DNA of 55,541 nucleotides, from contig JAILDK010000107.1 of NCBI GenBank assembly GCA_024689485.1, forward strand, positions 1-55,541. Reading direction: 5' to 3'. Below are positions 53,132 through 55,541 of the stretch, in pieces. The notes below the pieces were generated by a model. That model was not told where the DNA came from. It did not search any database and saw only the letters and a list, made by a program, of their open reading frames with translations. A program made the translations under genes and the position numbers. The number at the start of each line of letters is the position of its first letter. Position 1 is the first letter of the stretch. The DNA is from Fibrobacter sp. GTDB taxonomy: Bacteria; Fibrobacterota; Fibrobacteria; Fibrobacterales; Fibrobacteraceae.

Positions 53132-54385
53132 TTACTTGGCTTCTTCTTCCTGCTTGATGCCGACGATCAGATCTTCAGCGAGTTCAATGCGGAGTTCTTC
53201 GCGGAGAGCGACAGAACGACCGGACTGGCGGAAGTGGTCCTTCAAGGACTTTGCGTCCACACCGTAAGCCTTAGCGATTTCTTCGATGCGAGCGTCGACA
53301 ACAGCCTGGGTCGGCTTGAGCTTTTCGGCGTTAGCGATGAATTCGAGAATGCGGTGTTTCTTGATTTCGCGGATAGCTTCCGGTTCGAGAGTCTTGAGCT
53401 GTTCTTCGGACGGTTCGATGTCTTCGTTCGTGCCAGCGTTACGCTTGAGCGTGTACTTGATGAGATCGATGACGCGAGAATGCGGAACGTCGAACGGGTT
53501 CGCTTCGATGAGCTTGTCGATCGCTTCGTTCACAGCCTTGTTCTTGAGAGAGTTCTTCTTGTTGTTGAGGAGGCTCGTCTGGAGGTTGTCCTTCAGTTCA
53601 GCTTCGTCCTTCACGCCAACCTTCTTGAAGAATTCTTCGTCCATCTTCGGGGTGCGGATCTCGCGGACGTCGGTGATTTCCACCTTGAAGTCAGCCGTCT
53701 TGCCACGGTACTGTTCGTCCTTGTGGTCCTGCGGGTACACAAAGTGGATGTCCTTCGTTTCACCCTTCTTCGTGCCGGTGAGGCCTTCGTCAAATCCCGG
53801 AGAAGCCGATTCGCCGAGGAGAGAACGGAATTCGCGGTCTTCCGGAATGTCCTTGTTTTCGCCGTCGATCTTCACTTCGAGGTAGTTACCGACAACAACG
53901 TCGCCCTTCTTGGATTCGCGGTCCACGGATTCTGCGGTAGAATACATCTGGAGCACGCGTTCGACTTCGGACTTCACTTCTTCTTCAGAAACGACAACAG
54001 CCGGAACCGTGATGCCGAGGTTCTTGTAATCCTTGATTTCGATTTCCGGATCGACTTCGACGATAGCGGTGAACGTAATGTCAGCCTGCTTGTCATCCTT
54101 AAAGTTTTCGACCTTCACGCGGGAAACCGGAATGATGTTTGCCTTCTTGAGTTCTTCGCTCAAGGTGGAGTTCATCAATTCTTCGATCACTTCCTGACGG
54201 ATCATTTCACCGAAACGGTTAATGATGATGTTGCGCGGAACATTACCAGCGCGGAAACCCTTCATCTGGACTTCCTTGCGGTAACGCGTCACTTTCTTTT
54301 CGAACGGAGCCTTCAGGGCTTCCTGCGGAATCGCAATTTCAACGTTGCGAGTAGTAGAGCTTGTTTCTTTGATCGAAGCTGTCAT
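53132..54385 (-). CDS. tig: Trigger factor (ribosome-associated chaperone, peptidyl-prolyl isomerase)
   Basis: Trigger factor binds at the ribosome exit tunnel and shields nascent chains. The 417-residue product starts at the ATG 54383-54385 with GGAG upstream; the longer frame runs into the tRNA gene and is not used. The N-terminal ribosome-binding domain has the signature GFRAGNVPRNIIINRFG near 42 (family: GFRxGKVP), with N for K at the usual lysine. The FKBP domain (about 150-245) has KKGDVVVGNYLEV and the FDEGLTGTKKGETKDIHF segment. The C-terminal helical chaperone domain ends with acidic KQEEEAK. It begins the tig-clpP-clpX-lon group and follows tRNA-Leu by 38 bp. Confidence 0.95.
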   Translation of the reverse strand: MTASIKETSSTTRNVEIAIPQEALKAPFEKKVTRYRKEVQMKGFRAGNVPRNIIINRFGEMIRQEVIEELMNSTLSEELKKANIIPVSRVKVENFKDDKQADITFTAIVEVDPEIEIKDYKNLGITVPAVVVSEEEVKSEVERVLQMYSTAESVDRESKKGDVVVGNYLEVKIDGENKDIPEDREFRSLLGESASPGFDEGLTGTKKGETKDIHFVYPQDHKDEQYRGKTADFKVEITDVREIRTPKMDEEFFKKVGVKDEAELKDNLQTSLLNNKKNSLKNKAVNEAIDKLIEANPFDVPHSRVIDLIKYTLKRNAGTNEDIEPSEEQLKTLEPEAIREIKKHRILEFIANAEKLKPTQAVVDARIEEIAKAYGVDAKSLKDHFRQSGRSVALREELRIELAEDLIVGIKQEEEAK

Positions 54386-54423
54386 GTTATCTCCATGAGT
54401 GAAAAACTCGGGGTTAAAAAAGA

Positions 54424-54506
<83 letters not shown>

Positions 54507-54567
54507 TTCGAATGCCAAAAATACAAAAAAGCGTTTCTTTTGAGAGCGAAACAACTATTTTAAGGGC

Positions 54568-55541
54568 GTGTCGAGCGCTTTTCGTACAATTCGCATCGGA
54601 GTTTTCATTTCCGCAGTCAACCTTTTGATTCAAGGGGTTGCATTCCTCGTCAACAATTTCATGGCGAAGAACCTTGGGAACGTATCGTTTGCTTACTTCG
54701 GCATTCTCCAGAGCGATTATACGATTTTTACAGCCCTTGCGGATTTTGGAACGGCGACTCTCTTGCTCGCCTTCTTCGGAAAAAAGGTCGTGCAGGGGAA
54801 AATGCTTTCGTCCGCGTTCCAGTTGCGGTACGTTCTCACATTCAGTTCCATGCTCCTGATGATGCTTTTTGCATGTCTCGTGCGCTGGAACCACCCCGCG
54901 TTCCGTGGTGAATTCATCATGGCTTTCGGGCTATTGTTCCAGCACGCCTTCTTTGACTGGTATTTCATCTGCGGCAAATTCTGGAAAAAGCTGCTCGTGG
55001 CAAAAATCCTGCACACGATCGCTTATACAAGCGTCATGGGATTTTCCCTGTTCTACCTCAAAACCGAAAGCATCGAAGGCATCGCCCTTTCCATGGTCCT
55101 CGCCGCCCTTCCCGCATGGGGATTCGGAGCGACAGCGGCGCTTCGCCCGGTCATTTTCAAGTTCACCCATCGGAGCCTTCTCTTTATCCGTCTAATGCTC
55201 TCCAAGGCTTTCCCCTTCGCCCTTTCGAGCCTCGCCAGTTTCCTCTACCTGCCCCTTGGACTCTACGCCATGGACGTTTTTGCTCCGCGTGAAATGTTCG
55301 GGGCTTACAATTATGCAAACAAATTAATCGTCCTCGCATCGGGACTCATGGTGAACTTCATCTCGTCATCTCTCGTCACCAAGCACGAAGCTCACGACGA
55401 CAAATTCCATTTAAAGGATATCGCCGTTTTCACGGCTTTCATCGCGGTCTGCTGTTCCCCCGCCTGGATCTTCCCCGAATTCTGCCTTAAAACTCTCTTT
55501 TTCGCAGCGCCGATCCATTCAAACCCAGAACTTCTCGCATT
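54568..55541 (+). CDS. Polysaccharide/oligosaccharide flippase-like membrane protein, truncated at the window edge
   Basis: An open frame of 324 codons runs without stop to the right edge, so the C-terminal end is missing. It is highly hydrophobic with at least eight membrane segments: IGVFISAVNLLIQGVAFLV (about 11-29), LTFSSMLLMMLFACLV, TIAYTSVMGFSLFYL, IALSMVLAALPAWGFGA, FALSSLASFLYLPLGLYAM and IAVFTAFIAVCCSPAWIF. The start of the Wzx-like fold with NFMAKNLGNVSFAYFGILQSDYTIFTALADFG is typical for PST/MOP-superfamily exporters of lipid-linked sugars. GTG at 54568 is the first start after an in-frame stop (54541); an ATG at 54661 is the alternative. It is divergent from tRNA-Leu by 64 bp. Confidence 0.8.
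   Translation, partial: MSSAFRTIRIGVFISAVNLLIQGVAFLVNNFMAKNLGNVSFAYFGILQSDYTIFTALADFGTATLLLAFFGKKVVQGKMLSSAFQLRYVLTFSSMLLMMLFACLVRWNHPAFRGEFIMAFGLLFQHAFFDWYFICGKFWKKLLVAKILHTIAYTSVMGFSLFYLKTESIEGIALSMVLAALPAWGFGATAALRPVIFKFTHRSLLFIRLMLSKAFPFALSSLASFLYLPLGLYAMDVFAPREMFGAYNYANKLIVLASGLMVNFISSSLVTKHEAHDDKFHLKDIAVFTAFIAVCCSPAWIFPEFCLKTLFFAAPIHSNPELLA

Overview
The window looks like chromosomal DNA of a Gram-negative bacterium of the Fibrobacterota (Fibrobacter/Hallerella type). This is an inference from gene content, since no rRNA is present. The evidence is a TIGR02147-type regulator paired with a LamG lipoprotein, C-terminal modules like type IX secretion sorting domains, many lipoproteins, a pectate lyase and an SGNH esterase, lysine/alanine-rich 'DSI' repeat tails, and lpxK (hence lipid A). 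Base composition and codon use look even throughout. I see no phage, insertion sequence, CRISPR array or rRNA operon.

Layout, left to right. 0.2-6.5 kb: miaA (-), a membrane-anchored protein related to divergent polysaccharide deacetylases but without their metal ligands, pdxJ, an FKBP lipoprotein with a long repeat tail (-), an exported protein, a small unknown protein, and folD behind a leader that can form two competing hairpins. 6.6-16.1 kb: pectate lyase (-), an rRNA pseudouridine synthase and an active-type diguanylate cyclase (-), a periplasmic rhodanese whose 3' end overlaps lpxK, ackA, then truA with a membrane-anchored putative helix-turn-helix protein (-). 16.2-20.7 kb: carB-carA (-). 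21-33.4 kb: a degenerate GGDEF protein, an alpha/beta hydrolase lipoprotein (-), a pyridoxal-kinase-like protein, a malic enzyme fused to a phosphotransacetylase-like domain, an SGNH hydrolase (-), a DedA protein, a MORN-type repeat protein (-), a B12-binding radical SAM protein and argB-argD (-). 33.6-36.3 kb: a single-cluster ferredoxin and the TIGR02147 regulator/LamG lipoprotein pair (-).

From 54.5 kb back to 36.5 kb nearly everything is on the minus strand and tightly packed. First comes tRNA-Leu(UAG), then the protein-quality-control block tig-clpP-clpX-lon-yggS. After a possible terminator comes a nine-gene run: purA, a Crp/Fnr regulator, a PASTA protein, a TPR lipoprotein, a LolB-like lipoprotein, a very large M6-like protein, a SUMF1-type lipoprotein, a TrmA-like methyltransferase and a nitroreductase. 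Gaps are -4 to 19 bp, and the run ends at a strong hairpin near 36.41 kb. A flippase-like membrane protein runs off the right edge on the plus strand.

The best candidate for something undescribed is the envelope part of that run (36.5-46.7 kb). Its 1139-residue secreted protein aligns with M6 peptidases, but all three HExxH residues are changed. It carries FG-GAP-like repeats and a sorting tail, and it is packaged with three lipoproteins, a PASTA protein and a cyclic-nucleotide-type regulator. Degenerate catalytic sites recur in the window: the deacetylase-like protein at 1.1 kb, the GGDEF protein at 21 kb and the M6-like protein.
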